Shown here: positions 52,144 to 61,040 of the stretch, in pieces
How positions within the stretch are numbered: the first letter of the stretch is position 1
Layout: each line of letters starts with the position of its first letter
Assembly: GCA_038210375.1 (NCBI GenBank)
Contig: JBBQWT010000014.1
Span: 1-64,000, forward strand
Length of the DNA: 64,000 nt
Reading direction: 5' to 3'
Origin: JBBQWT01 sp038210375
Lineage (GTDB): Bacteria; Acidobacteriota; Terriglobia; Terriglobales; Acidobacteriaceae
The notes under the pieces: generated by a model
The model's input: the letters and a program-made list of their open reading frames with translations, nothing else
What the model was told of the DNA's origin: nothing
Database searches by the model: none
Made by a program: the position numbers and the translations under genes

Positions 52144-55100
52144 ATGAGAATACCGCGGGTCGTTTCCCAAGCGGCTGCTGGCCTGGCATTTTGTCTTTCC
52201 TGCGCACTCCTGGTGAGCGCGCAATCTTCTTCTGACAACGCTCCTGAAGGCACTGCGTCGAAGGGTAAGTCGCCGATGTTTCGCTCGCTCGGCACTCGCA
52301 AATCCGCCAAAGCCGCATCTACGGAGGAAGGCAAGGGGCGGGACGCCGCGGCCAGTTCGCCGGACGTCGAGGCCAAGGCGGCGGAGGCTGACAAGAAAGC
52401 CAAGGAGCCCTGGAAGGCGCTTAGCTGGCGGCTCATCGGGCCTTTTCGTGGGGGCCGGGTGCTGGCGGTTTCGGGCGTCCCCGGCGACCCTAACACTTAT
52501 TATTTTGGCGCGGTGGCGGGCGGAATCTGGAAGACCACCGATGGCGGCCTGACCTGGAGGCCGATCTTTGACAAGCAGAAAACCTTGACCTCTTCCATCG
52601 GCGCCATCGCGGTTGCGGAATCCGATCCCAACGTAATTTATGCCGGCACCGGCGAAGCGTGCATCCGCGGCAACATCGTCGGCGGCGACGGAGTTTATAA
52701 ATCTATCGATGCGGGCAAGACCTGGAATCATATGGGATTGCGCGATACCCGGGCCATCGGCCGGCTGATCGTGCACCCGCGCAATCCGCAGATCGCATAT
52801 GTTGCGGCGCTGGGACATCCTTACGGCAGCAATACCGAGCGCGGAGTGTTTCGCACCACCGATGGCGGCAAGACCTGGGATCGGGTGCTGTACAAAAACG
52901 ACAAGACCGGGGCCATCGATCTGGCGTTTGATCCCAGCAACCCCAATATTATATTTGCCGCCATGTGGGAGGCGCATCGCACCCCCTACAGTATGGAAAG
53001 CGGCGGGCCGGGCAGCGGCCTGTATCGTTCGGCCGATGGAGGCACAACCTGGAAACATCTTGAAGGCAACGGACTGCCCAAGACCATCATGGGACGCATC
53101 GGCGTGACCGTATCGGGGGCCGACCCTAACCGGGTATGGGCGCTGGTGGAAGCGGAGAAGGGCGGAATCTTTCGCTCCGACGATGGCGGAGAAAACTGGA
53201 AGCTGATCAACGAAGACCGGCGGTTCCGGCAGCGGGCCTGGTATTACACCCACATATTCGCCGACCCGAAGAACGCCGATTCGGTGTATGTGCTCAATAC
53301 CGGGACCTACCGGTCGAGCGACGGTGGAAAGACCTTCGCCGGCATCCCCACACCGCACGGCGATAATCACGGCCTGTGGATTGATCCCACCAATCCCAAC
53401 CGCATGATCAATTCCAACGACGGCGGAGTCACCATATCCACCAATCACGGCGCCACCTGGAGCTCACAGTCCAACCAGCCGACGGCGCAGTTCTATCACG
53501 TGATCACCGACAACCGTTTTCCCTATTACGTGTACGGCGCGCAACAGGACAACTCGTCGGTAGGCATCGCCAGCGCCAGCGACGGCGGATCGATCGATCG
53601 TCCCGACTGGTACCAAGTGGGAGGATGCGAGAGCGGATACATCGCTCCTAACCCGCTGGATCCCAACATCGTCTACGCCGGCTGTTATTCGGGTTCCATC
53701 ACCCGGTTCGACAAGAGCACGGGCGAGAGCCAGGAGGTCAGCGCGTGGCCGCTGAGCCCGATAGGCGCGGGCGCAGCCGATCTGAAACATCGCTTCCAGT
53801 GGACGGAGCCGATCCTCTTTTCTCCGCACGATGCGCACGTGCTGTACCACGCGGCGGAGGTGCTGTTCAAGACCACGGATGAAGGCCATAGCTGGACGGC
53901 CATCAGCCCTGACCTGACGCGCAACGACAAGACCCGCCAGCAGCCATCGGGCGGTCCCATCACCAAGGACAACACCGGGGTCGAAGTGTATGACACCATT
54001 TTTTCGGTGGCGGAATCTCCGGTGCAGAAAGATTTGATCTGGGTTGGTTCCGACGACGGCCTAGTGAACATCACCACCGACGGAGGCGCCCACTGGAACA
54101 ACATCACCCCGGCGGGCATGCCGGAGTGGGGCCTGGTGAGCCTGATCGAGCCCTCCCGGCATGACGCCGCCACGGCCTATATGGCGGTGGAGCGGCACAA
54201 GCTCGACGACAACAATCCTTACATCTACAAGACCAGCGATTTCGGGAAGTCCTGGAAGAAAATAGTCGAGGGATTGCCCGGGGTTTACGTGCATGCGGTG
54301 CGCGAAGATCCGCGGCGCGGCGGCCTGCTGTATGCGGGTACCGAGGCCGGCGTCTATGTGTCTTTCAACGACGGCGGCCACTGGCAACCCCTGCAGCTTG
54401 ATCTGCCGGTATCGCCGGTCAATGACCTGGTGGTGAAGAACGATGACCTGGTGGTGGCGACGCACGGGCGCAGTTTCTGGATACTGGACGACATCAGCCC
54501 GGTGCAGCAGTACTCGCCCAGCCAGGCGCAGGAGGATGTGCATTTGTTCACCCCACGCCCGGCGAGCCACACCGTGTTTGGCGGGAGCCGCGACGGCGGC
54601 AGCGTGGGCAAGAATCCACCCGGGGGCGCGATTATTTACTACACTCTGAAGACCGCGCTGAGCGAAGATGATGCCGCCAAGAAGGATAAGGGGAAAGTTG
54701 CAGAAGCGGCGGCGGAGCCTCGTCCCGATGACGCCAAGTCGGCGGAAGAGCGCATGGCGGATGCCAGGACCGGCCAGGGCAAGAACCCGGCTACGCCGGA
54801 AACGGCGCCCAAAGCGGTTGCGACGGCCGCGGGCGGCGTCGATAAACCGGCGAAGAATGATGATAAAGACAAACCCAAGATTACGCTGGAGATCCTCGGG
54901 GCCAGCGGCAAGGTGATCCGAAAATATCCTGAGAAAGAGATTGCCGCCGCAGCCACCGCGGAGGCGGAGCCGCGTGAAAAGAAGCCGCTGCCTGCCGAAG
55001 CGGGCTTGAACCGGTTCGTGTGGGATTTGAAGCACGAAGGATCGAGCAAGGTACCCAATTCTCCGTTGTGGGGCGGTGGCACCGACGGACCGGAAGCGCT

Positions 55101-55677
55101 GCCTGGCATGTACCAGGTGCGCCTGACGGTGCTGGGAAAAACTTATACGGCGCCGCTGCAGATCATTCCTGATCCCCGTCTGAAGGCGAGCCAGGCAGAC
55201 CTTGAAAAGCAGTTTGAGCTGCGGATGAAGATCCGCGACCGCGTGACCCAGGCGCACGACGCGGTCAACCAGATCAAAGGGGTGCGGCAGCAGATCGAAG
55301 CGCTCAACAAGCGGCTGGAGGAGACTAAGGACCCGCATGCCACGGAAATCGCCGCCGCCGGCAAAGCTCTGGATAAGAAAATGACTGCGGTGGAAGAGAC
55401 GATCATCCAGACCAAGTCGAAGAGCGGCCAGGATGTGCTCAACTACCCGGTACGCCTGAACAACCAACTGGTTGCGCTGGGGGGAGCGGTGGAAAGCGCT
55501 GATGCCGCTCCCACCAAGCAGGAGTATGAAGTGTTTGACCTGTTGAGCTCGCAACTCGACGTGCCGCTCGCGAAATGGAAGGCGCTGGTGGCCGGTGATG
55601 TAGCGGCTTTCAACGCGATGGTGCGGAAAGAAGAGATTCCGGCGGTCTCCATCTTGCCGCCGACCAGCTCAGAATAG
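52144..55677 (+). CDS. Secreted VPS10/BNR-repeat (sortilin-like) beta-propeller protein
   Basis: 1177 residues. Signal peptide (about 1-27, ending LVSA), a Lys/Ala-rich linker, then a large propeller with BNR/Asp-box motifs in the S/T-x-D-x-G-x-T-W form: TTDGGLTWRP, SIDAGKTWNH, TTDGGKTWDR, SADGGTTWKH, SDDGGENWKL, SSDGGKTF, TTDEGHSWTA, TTDGGAHWNN, TSDFGKSWKK. The C-terminal third is Lys/Glu/Ala-rich and then a coiled-coil-like region (about 1010-1100, EKQFELRMKIRDRVTQAHDA). Related proteins in Acidobacteriota are often annotated 'glycosyl hydrolase', but no catalytic residues are evident. It probably binds an extracellular ligand. Confidence 0.85.
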   Translation: MRIPRVVSQAAAGLAFCLSCALLVSAQSSSDNAPEGTASKGKSPMFRSLGTRKSAKAASTEEGKGRDAAASSPDVEAKAAEADKKAKEPWKALSWRLIGPFRGGRVLAVSGVPGDPNTYYFGAVAGGIWKTTDGGLTWRPIFDKQKTLTSSIGAIAVAESDPNVIYAGTGEACIRGNIVGGDGVYKSIDAGKTWNHMGLRDTRAIGRLIVHPRNPQIAYVAALGHPYGSNTERGVFRTTDGGKTWDRVLYKNDKTGAIDLAFDPSNPNIIFAAMWEAHRTPYSMESGGPGSGLYRSADGGTTWKHLEGNGLPKTIMGRIGVTVSGADPNRVWALVEAEKGGIFRSDDGGENWKLINEDRRFRQRAWYYTHIFADPKNADSVYVLNTGTYRSSDGGKTFAGIPTPHGDNHGLWIDPTNPNRMINSNDGGVTISTNHGATWSSQSNQPTAQFYHVITDNRFPYYVYGAQQDNSSVGIASASDGGSIDRPDWYQVGGCESGYIAPNPLDPNIVYAGCYSGSITRFDKSTGESQEVSAWPLSPIGAGAADLKHRFQWTEPILFSPHDAHVLYHAAEVLFKTTDEGHSWTAISPDLTRNDKTRQQPSGGPITKDNTGVEVYDTIFSVAESPVQKDLIWVGSDDGLVNITTDGGAHWNNITPAGMPEWGLVSLIEPSRHDAATAYMAVERHKLDDNNPYIYKTSDFGKSWKKIVEGLPGVYVHAVREDPRRGGLLYAGTEAGVYVSFNDGGHWQPLQLDLPVSPVNDLVVKNDDLVVATHGRSFWILDDISPVQQYSPSQAQEDVHLFTPRPASHTVFGGSRDGGSVGKNPPGGAIIYYTLKTALSEDDAAKKDKGKVAEAAAEPRPDDAKSAEERMADARTGQGKNPATPETAPKAVATAAGGVDKPAKNDDKDKPKITLEILGASGKVIRKYPEKEIAAAATAEAEPREKKPLPAEAGLNRFVWDLKHEGSSKVPNSPLWGGGTDGPEALPGMYQVRLTVLGKTYTAPLQIIPDPRLKASQADLEKQFELRMKIRDRVTQAHDAVNQIKGVRQQIEALNKRLEETKDPHATEIAAAGKALDKKMTAVEETIIQTKSKSGQDVLNYPVRLNNQLVALGGAVESADAAPTKQEYEVFDLLSSQLDVPLAKWKALVAGDVAAFNAMVRKEEIPAVSILPPTSSE

Positions 55678-55698
55678 CGGTCCACCCGGAAAACAGAC

Positions 55699-56412
55699 AT
55701 GGAACATCATCATCACGTAGAACATCATTTCGCGTCAGGAAACCTGGTGCGCGACATCGTAATCGGCATGTCCGACGGGCTGACGGTGCCTTTCGCCCTA
55801 GCCGCCGGGCTTTCGGGTGGGCTGGCCGGCGCCCCCAATGCCAGCAAGCTGGTGGTGCTGGCCGGGCTGGCGGAAGTGGCGGCGGGCTCGGTGGCCATGG
55901 GGTTAGGCGGATACCTGGCTGCCAAGGGTGACGCCGAACATTACGTGAGTGAACGCCTGCGCGAACAGCGCGAGGTGCGCGAAATTCCTCAGGCGGAAGC
56001 CGATGAGATCGCGGAAATTTTCGAGCAATACAGCGTATCGGTGGAAGACAGCCTGCCGGTGCTGAACGCGCTCAAGCGCAACCCCGAGGCCTGGGTAGAT
56101 TTCATGATGAAGTTCGAGCTGGGTTTGGAGAAACCGGAAAGCAGCCGGGCCATCGTCAGCGCCCTGACCATCGGCGGGTCTTACATCGCGGGCGGGCTGA
56201 TTCCGCTGTCGCCGTACATGTTGATGGCCGACGCCACCACCGCGCTTTATGTTTCGGTGGTCATCACCATGGCGGCGCTGGCTATCTTTGGGTTTGTGAA
56301 AGGAAGGTTCACCGGCACGGGAGCGGGGCGAAGCGCGATGCAGACGGTGATGATTGGCGGAATCGCGGCGGCCACGGCATTTGCGCTGGCCCGCATGTTT
56401 TCGATGAAGTGA
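55699..56412 (+). CDS. VIT1/CCC1-family iron/manganese transporter
   Basis: 237 residues with five membrane helices. Family features: VRDIVIGMSDGLTVPFALAAGLSG (about 18-41), EVAAGSVAMGLGGYLAAKGDAEHY (about 59-82), then a cytosolic helical metal-binding hinge rich in Glu (EREQREVREIPQAEADEIAEIFE) before the last three helices. VIT/CCC1 proteins move Fe(II) or Mn(II) out of the cytosol. A His-rich start (MEHHHHVEHHF) may add a metal-binding tail. It begins 21 bases after the VPS10-type gene, so they may share a transcript. Confidence 0.92.
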   Translation: MEHHHHVEHHFASGNLVRDIVIGMSDGLTVPFALAAGLSGGLAGAPNASKLVVLAGLAEVAAGSVAMGLGGYLAAKGDAEHYVSERLREQREVREIPQAEADEIAEIFEQYSVSVEDSLPVLNALKRNPEAWVDFMMKFELGLEKPESSRAIVSALTIGGSYIAGGLIPLSPYMLMADATTALYVSVVITMAALAIFGFVKGRFTGTGAGRSAMQTVMIGGIAAATAFALARMFSMK

Positions 56413-56495
56413 TTGCGATTACCAGCGAGTGGCATCGCGCGCCGGTGCAACGTTCGCAGGAAAATTAAGTTGTTCAATTTCAGGAGGAGATATAC

Positions 56496-56843
56496 ATGTT
56501 GCCTAACACGATGACCAGCACTTCGTTTGAAATTTCTGGATTTCGGATTGTGCGGAATATTGGGGTGGTTCGGGGAATCATTGTCCGGTCGCGTTCGATC
56601 ATCGGCACCATCGGCGCGGGGCTGCAAACCTTGATTGGCGGCAATATTTCGCTTTACACCGAGCTGTGTGAGAAGACCAGGTCTGACGCCTTCGCCCTGA
56701 TGATCACGCATGCGGTGCAGTCGGGCGCAAACGGCATTATCGGCGTGCGCTACGATGCCACCGAGATCATGCAGGGTGTGACCGAGGTACTCTGTTATGG
56801 GACCGCCGTGGTGGTGGAAGCCGACACCCCGAGCGCAAAATAA
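56496..56843 (+). CDS. YbjQ family (DUF74) heavy-metal-binding-domain protein
   Basis: 115 residues. YbjQ signature is clear: GFRIVRNIGVVRGIIVRSRS, LGGNISLYTELCEKTRSDAF-like central part and GANGIIGVRYDATEI. Family members form homopentamers of unknown function and are often annotated as putative heavy-metal binding. An excellent AGGAGG site lies eight bases before the ATG. Its neighbour is a metal transporter, which fits a metal or stress role, but the gene has its own ribosome binding site and an 83-base gap. Confidence 0.9.
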   Translation: MLPNTMTSTSFEISGFRIVRNIGVVRGIIVRSRSIIGTIGAGLQTLIGGNISLYTELCEKTRSDAFALMITHAVQSGANGIIGVRYDATEIMQGVTEVLCYGTAVVVEADTPSAK

Positions 56844-56848
56844 AAATG

Positions 56849-56886
56849 CGATGTCATTCCCTGGAAGGATCGCGGAAATGACATCG
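56849..56886. terminator. Inverted repeat between convergent genes, possible bidirectional terminator
   Basis: CGATGTCATT (56849-56858) and AATGACATCG (56877-56886) are perfect inverted copies with an 18-base loop. An A-run (CAAAATAAAAA) precedes it, which is a T-run for the minus-strand gene, but no T-run follows on the plus strand. It shares TGTCATT with the dispersed repeats, so it may instead be a repeat relic. Confidence 0.45.
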
Positions 56887-56907
56887 CCGACGCCGTGATG
56901 CGCTGGG

Positions 56908-57360
56908 TTAGACCTTTTCGGTGGAGTCGCGCATGGCGCGAACTTTATCGTGGGCGGCGTTGACGCTGCTCTGCTGGCGCCGCACTACCTCCATGATATT
57001 CGACGGCAGGCTGGCGGCAACCGCATCTTCATAGGCTTTCTTGGCGTAGTCTTCGCCACCTTCCACGGTGGACAGAATGGCATGGTCATCGCCGCCGGTT
57101 ACGGCGCCTTTGATCTCCAGCCAGGTGCGGTGCAGCTTGCCCGAGATGCTGCCGCTGGTGTCCACATCCTTGTCGTACGTCTGCATGGCCTGGGTGAGCT
57201 CGGAGAGGAAGCGTCCTCTTTCCACGCTCTGTTCACGGAAAAACTGCTTGAGGCTGTGGTTGGCGGAAATGTGCTCGGCCGCCTCGGCATACCCTTTTTG
57301 CCCGTCGCGGCAGGTTTCGATCAGGTTCTGCAGAACATCGATTACTTTTGCATCAGACAT
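56908..57360 (-). CDS. PA2169/DUF2383 family four-helix-bundle protein
   Basis: 150 residues, fully helical. VIDVLQNLIETCRDGQKGYAEAAEHI starts a ferritin-like bundle, and GRFLSELTQAMQTYDKDVDTSGSISGKLHRTWLEIK followed by GGDDHAILSTVEGGEDYAKKAYEDA is typical of the PA2169/DUF2383 family. Such proteins are induced under stress in many bacteria; metal binding is suspected but not shown. It converges with the YbjQ gene. Confidence 0.9.
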   Translation of the reverse strand: MSDAKVIDVLQNLIETCRDGQKGYAEAAEHISANHSLKQFFREQSVERGRFLSELTQAMQTYDKDVDTSGSISGKLHRTWLEIKGAVTGGDDHAILSTVEGGEDYAKKAYEDAVAASLPSNIMEVVRRQQSSVNAAHDKVRAMRDSTEKV

Positions 57361-57492
57361 AGGTTGCTCCTTTGATTGCGATGATTCGCTTGTTATCAGA
57401 TGGGTGAACTCGGGTAACAGTTGTACACTGGGCCCGTCGCCGCCCTAAACCGAAGGATGGTTTCGCCCGGTCCAGGCAGTCCCCCAACGGGA

Positions 57493-57539
57493 TGTCATTC
57501 TGACGACCCCCGGCTTTACGGGGTGAGGAAGAATCCCTG
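57493..57539 (+). repeat. Dispersed intergenic repeat, type B copy
   Basis: TGTCATTCTGACGACCCC, then GGGGTGAGGAAGAATCCCT, matching the inverted copy at 46976-47024 in both conserved blocks. It lies in the 57361-57581 gap, which shows no gene. Confidence 0.65.
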
Positions 57540-57581
57540 CCCTGGTGGTCCCCGAGCAGGGGTTTCGCACTCCCGGTAAAA

Positions 57582-58556
57582 CTAAGCGCTTCTTGCGGTC
57601 AGGATCAAGGTGCTGCCCTTTTGAGCAACTGTGCCCAGCATTGTCATGACCAGGGTCACGGGGACGAGGCTGGCGGAGATCAGGAGTACGGCTGCCATGC
57701 GGACGCGCGATACCCTGCGAGGGCGGCCCACCAGGAACTCGAAGCAATCCACGGGACGGTTCATGAAAGTTTTCAGCACGCTCATATTAAAGCTGTACCA
57801 GTCGTATTCAATTTCCTGGTGCGCATGGGCGGTGACCTTCAGACCTGCGCCGGCCAGCATCTTCGCCAGGCTGTGGCGCGAGAAATGGTGGATGTGCCGA
57901 GGGACATCCAATGGGAACCAGTGGCGGCGGAAAATGGCGGCGTGAAGACCACCCGCATCGGGTACGGCGATGATGATGGCGCCTCTGGGGGCCAGCAATT
58001 GTTGCAGTTCCGCTAATGCTGCTCGCGGGTCGCTGACATGTTCGAGGCTGTGCCACAAGGTAATACATGCGAAGGGAGCGAATTTCGCCAGCTCTGCGAG
58101 ATCAGACTGCACTTGCAGGCCGGCGACGCGCGCCGGTTCAGGGTTGACCTCGGTCCCATACACGTCCCAGCCCTGGGCGCGGGCCGCCAGCATGAACGAA
58201 CCATCGCCGCATCCGATGTCGAGCAGTCGCCGGGGCTGGCCGGATGGCGGGGCGACGGTTTCCTGTACGCCCTCCGCAACCGCCTGGGCCAGCCATTTCA
58301 GGCGCCTCGTATTGCAGTGGTTGGCGGTGAACCCGTGGCGATTGCCGTAGTACCGCTCTCCGTAATAGGGCGCCAGGTCATTGGGCAGGGGACTGGTATG
58401 GCCCAGCCCACAGGCGGGGCAGCGGAGCACGGCAAACATTTCACGTGAAAGATTATCTTCAACGCCGCGCAGGTATGGCTGTAGCGAGGCGCCGCAGCCA
58501 TCGCATGCTGATGGCGTGGTCATCGCTGGATTTCCAGTGGTGGAGAAATTAGTCAC
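57582..58556 (-). CDS. SAM-dependent methyltransferase with N-terminal zinc ribbon
   Basis: 324 residues. A zinc-ribbon pair CDGCG and CPACG (about 18-50) is followed by a class I methyltransferase domain: motif I LLDIGCGDGSFMLAARAQGWD at about 115, GTEVNPEPARVAGLQVQ (acidic end of beta-2), and TLWHSLEHVSDPRAALAEL at about 167. One or two hydrophobic helices close the protein (about 283-312, AAVLLISASLVPVTLVMTMLG), suggesting a membrane anchor. This build occurs in methyltransferases acting on sugars or lipids in envelope glycan pathways. Met12 is an alternative start. No glycan cluster is adjacent. Confidence 0.87.
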   Translation of the reverse strand: MTNFSTTGNPAMTTPSACDGCGASLQPYLRGVEDNLSREMFAVLRCPACGLGHTSPLPNDLAPYYGERYYGNRHGFTANHCNTRRLKWLAQAVAEGVQETVAPPSGQPRRLLDIGCGDGSFMLAARAQGWDVYGTEVNPEPARVAGLQVQSDLAELAKFAPFACITLWHSLEHVSDPRAALAELQQLLAPRGAIIIAVPDAGGLHAAIFRRHWFPLDVPRHIHHFSRHSLAKMLAGAGLKVTAHAHQEIEYDWYSFNMSVLKTFMNRPVDCFEFLVGRPRRVSRVRMAAVLLISASLVPVTLVMTMLGTVAQKGSTLILTARSA

Positions 58557-58580
58557 CAGAGAGCCAGGGCGAACCGCCGG

Positions 58581-59369
58581 CTAGGCGTGGCGCGTGGGTT
58601 GGAAGATGGCAAACACCGCTCCCTGGGGGTCGGAGACCACCGCCATGCGTCCGACGCCCTCCATGGTCATCGGTGGCAAGTAGAACTTCGCTCCCATCTT
58701 TTTGGCGGCGACCGCGGTTGCGTCACAGTCGTTGGACAGGACGTATGCCAGCCAATGTGGGGGCGCGCCGGGATTGCGTTGGGAAGCCGGTTGAATCCCC
58801 CCGATAAAATGCTCGCCATTTTTGATGTGCAGGTAGCCCGAGGCATCTTTCTCCGCGGTTTCCAGTTTCCATCCGACGAGCTGGGAATAAAACTCCGAAG
58901 CGCGTTGCGGATCGGGCGTATTCAAATCCGCCCAGCACAACGCGCCGGGGACTTGAGCGATCCGGCTGCCGATATGCTTGTGCGCCTGCCATAAGGCGAA
59001 CACGCCACCGGTAGGATCGCGAATGACCGCCATTCTGCCCGCGTCAAACACATCCATGGGCTGATCGATCACTTCGCCGCCGAGCTGCGCAGCCCTTGCC
59101 GCCGATGCGTCAACGTTGTCCACTGCGATATACATCATCCAGTGCGAAGGAATTCCACCGGAACGCTGTGCGGGCTGCATGGTGTAAGCGGCCGCAGCCG
59201 CGAGGCCATCGAGCTCAAAAATCGTATAGGAATCGGTAGGGCCCATGGGAATTTCGTTGACTGTCCAGCCAAAGAGCCGGGTATAAAAATCTTTGGCCGC
59301 AGCCTGGTCGGAAGTGGCAAGCTCCACCCAACAAAAGTTACCGGCGGGATGTTTATCAATGGCAGCCAT
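58581..59369 (-). CDS. VOC-family protein with two glyoxalase-like domains
   Basis: 262 residues, two tandem VOC (vicinal oxygen chelate) folds (about 10-130 and 138-260). Each has a F(Y)xxLxGW motif (KDFYTRLFGWTV; SEFYSQLVGWKL) and an end such as VIRDPTGGVFALWQ and VVSDPQGAVFAIFQP. Possible metal positions (W/E, H, E) are not complete enough for a glyoxalase I call; similar proteins are annotated as bleomycin-resistance/dioxygenase-like or hydroxylase CYL-7-like. ATG at 59369 begins AAIDKHPAGNFCWVELATSD, the usual start of this group. The longer open frame to 59915 is not family-like. Confidence 0.88.
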   Translation of the reverse strand: MAAIDKHPAGNFCWVELATSDQAAAKDFYTRLFGWTVNEIPMGPTDSYTIFELDGLAAAAAYTMQPAQRSGGIPSHWMMYIAVDNVDASAARAAQLGGEVIDQPMDVFDAGRMAVIRDPTGGVFALWQAHKHIGSRIAQVPGALCWADLNTPDPQRASEFYSQLVGWKLETAEKDASGYLHIKNGEHFIGGIQPASQRNPGAPPHWLAYVLSNDCDATAVAAKKMGAKFYLPPMTMEGVGRMAVVSDPQGAVFAIFQPTRHA

Positions 59370-59559
59370 AAGGGGAAGAGTATAACGCCTGCGAACCAGC
59401 GCAGCCAGCATGGAACGCTCGCCGGCGGCGCGGGGCCTTGCGCTAGTGGTTCTAGCACCACCTGGGTGCAGTGATCGTTTTTCCTTCGAACCGGGCGCAC
59501 CCATCCGGCCCCTGATCAAGGAGAGCCGCCCGACCTTGCAGCCAACCGGCGGCGGACGC

Positions 59560-60357
59560 TTATTTCGTCCTGGAGGTCGAGCCCAGCGAACCCTCCGGCA
59601 GGTTGTCGGGGCTCGGCGGCCCCGACGGCTGGCCCACGATGGAGGGGATATCACCCGCTTCCATGAGCTGCTTGAAATGTTGCAGGGTTTCCCGGATCTG
59701 GCGCTCCTGGTCCTGCCCGATGAAGGTGGCCACGGCGACGCCCAGGCGGCCCATCGGCGGCTTGTAGCTGAGCTCCAGGGTGACCTCGGCGCCGCGGCCA
59801 TCGGTGGCGGGAGCGAAGGACACGGAGCCGGAGTTTTCGAAGTGCGAGTCGGAAACTGAACGCCAAGCGATCCGTTCATTTTCGACGTTCTGGGTGACCT
59901 CGCCATCCCACTCATATTGAATACCCATCACCGGTTTGGTGACCCAATGGGTGCGGGTTTCACCAATCCAGGTGACCGATTCGATGTTGAGCATGAATTT
60001 CGGAAAATTTTCGGGGTTGCGCCAGAACGCATAGAGTTCAGCCGCTGGGCGGTTGATGTGGACGGTGCGCTTGACTTCAAGAGGGCCGGTGACCGCGTCC
60101 ACGCCGTCAGAAAAAGTACGCTCCGCGGTGGCGCCGGAGTAAACCAGGTAAGCACCGGCTGCGGCCAGCGCAGCGCCGGCAAATGATTTCTGTTTGATTC
60201 CATAAGCGGCCAGCAATCCGCCGCTGACGATCGCCAGCCAGCGTTGCGCATTGCCGACCCGCCCATGCTCGTCCTGAGCCAGCAACTCCCCGGTTTCGGC
60301 GCGCACAACATCGACAAATCCGGTTAAGGTCGCCAGTCTGGCTCGACCAAAATCCAT
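59560..60357 (-). CDS. SRPBCC-family (cyclase/START-like) protein with membrane segment
   Basis: 265 residues. An N-terminal part contains a hydrophobic pair (about 40-77, WLAIVSGGLLAAYGI and GAALAAAGAYLVYSGAT) before an SRPBCC barrel (about 90-235): VKRTVHINRPAAELYAFWRNPENFPKFM, ERIAWRSVSDSHFENSGSVSF, and GRGAEVTLELSYKPPMGRLG. This layout is common to YsnF/DUF2892-linked SRPBCC proteins of soil bacteria. Ligand unknown. The last about 25 residues are Pro/Ser-rich. It lies 22 bases from the next minus-strand gene upstream, so co-transcription with the HNH gene is possible. Confidence 0.85.
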   Translation of the reverse strand: MDFGRARLATLTGFVDVVRAETGELLAQDEHGRVGNAQRWLAIVSGGLLAAYGIKQKSFAGAALAAAGAYLVYSGATAERTFSDGVDAVTGPLEVKRTVHINRPAAELYAFWRNPENFPKFMLNIESVTWIGETRTHWVTKPVMGIQYEWDGEVTQNVENERIAWRSVSDSHFENSGSVSFAPATDGRGAEVTLELSYKPPMGRLGVAVATFIGQDQERQIRETLQHFKQLMEAGDIPSIVGQPSGPPSPDNLPEGSLGSTSRTK

Positions 60358-60379
60358 GCAGAACCCCCAAAAATGTAGT

Positions 60380-61003
60380 TTAGTAGAACAAATACTTCCG
60401 CCACTTCTTGTCAGAATGCCCGATCATCCGCATGATGTGGCGGCTGGTATGCAAGCTGAATGATCGCGGCTCGCGCAGCAACTTCCAATCCATCTCCCCC
60501 AGCAGCAGGTTTCCCTTCGAGCGGTTGCAATCGTGGCAGGCGGCCACCAGGTTCTCCCACGTCGACAGCCCGCCGCGGGAGCGGGGCACCACGTGGTCGA
60601 GCGTGAGGTCGGTGGAATGCAACACCTCGCCGCAATACTGGCAGGTGTTGCGGTCGCGCAGCAAAATGTTCTTGCGCGAAAGCGCGCGTGTCTGGTGCGG
60701 GATGCGCCGGTATTCGAGCAGCCGGATCACCGAAGGCACACGCATGGCCAGGCGCGCCGAATGAAGGTAGTGGCCATTTTCTTCTTCGGTCGCCGCCACC
60801 CCTTTGAGCACCAGCACCAGCGCGCGTCGCGCCGCGCAGATGTTAATGGGCTCGTAGGACGCGTTCAGCACCAGCACCGGGGCGCGCATGGACGAATACT
60901 TCTCCGCCACCACCGGCGAGGCGAGCGCCGCCTGACGCGTTGCCCGCACCTCACGGGTCTTGCTTCTGCTGCCGTGCACCGAATTCTTGCCTTGTGGGGC
61001 CAT
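60380..61003 (-). CDS. HNH endonuclease-family protein
   Basis: 207 residues. The N-terminal part (about 38-115) has PVLVLNASYEPINICAARRALVLVLKG, a conserved opening of this HNH subgroup. The nuclease domain follows with CQYCG, LDHVVPRSRGG and CHDCNRSKGN (two Cys pairs binding zinc and the HNH catalytic His/Asn). The subgroup is widespread in Acidobacteriota, cyanobacteria and actinobacteria as a stand-alone gene with no known DNA target; no restriction or phage genes are nearby. An internal Met (about residue 39, MRAPVLVLNAS) is a plausible alternative start. Confidence 0.9.
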   Translation of the reverse strand: MAPQGKNSVHGSRSKTREVRATRQAALASPVVAEKYSSMRAPVLVLNASYEPINICAARRALVLVLKGVAATEEENGHYLHSARLAMRVPSVIRLLEYRRIPHQTRALSRKNILLRDRNTCQYCGEVLHSTDLTLDHVVPRSRGGLSTWENLVAACHDCNRSKGNLLLGEMDWKLLREPRSFSLHTSRHIMRMIGHSDKKWRKYLFY

Positions 61004-61040
61004 GTTACGGTTACGCCTTCTCCCTTAGCTTCCCAGTGGT

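Noticed and set aside
52126..53448. 440-codon minus-strand open frame
   Set aside because: It is antisense to the VPS10/BNR protein, whose repeats and signal peptide are clear; GC-rich codon bias creates such mirror frames.
55699..56498. Possible vector contamination (His-rich N-terminus and GGAGGAGATATACATG before the YbjQ gene)
   Set aside because: The resemblance to expression-vector parts is short, and both genes continue as normal family members with uninterrupted genomic context.
59370..59915. Upstream extension of the VOC protein
   Set aside because: The extra residues are Pro/Ser/Arg-rich and unlike VOC proteins; the family start is at 59369.
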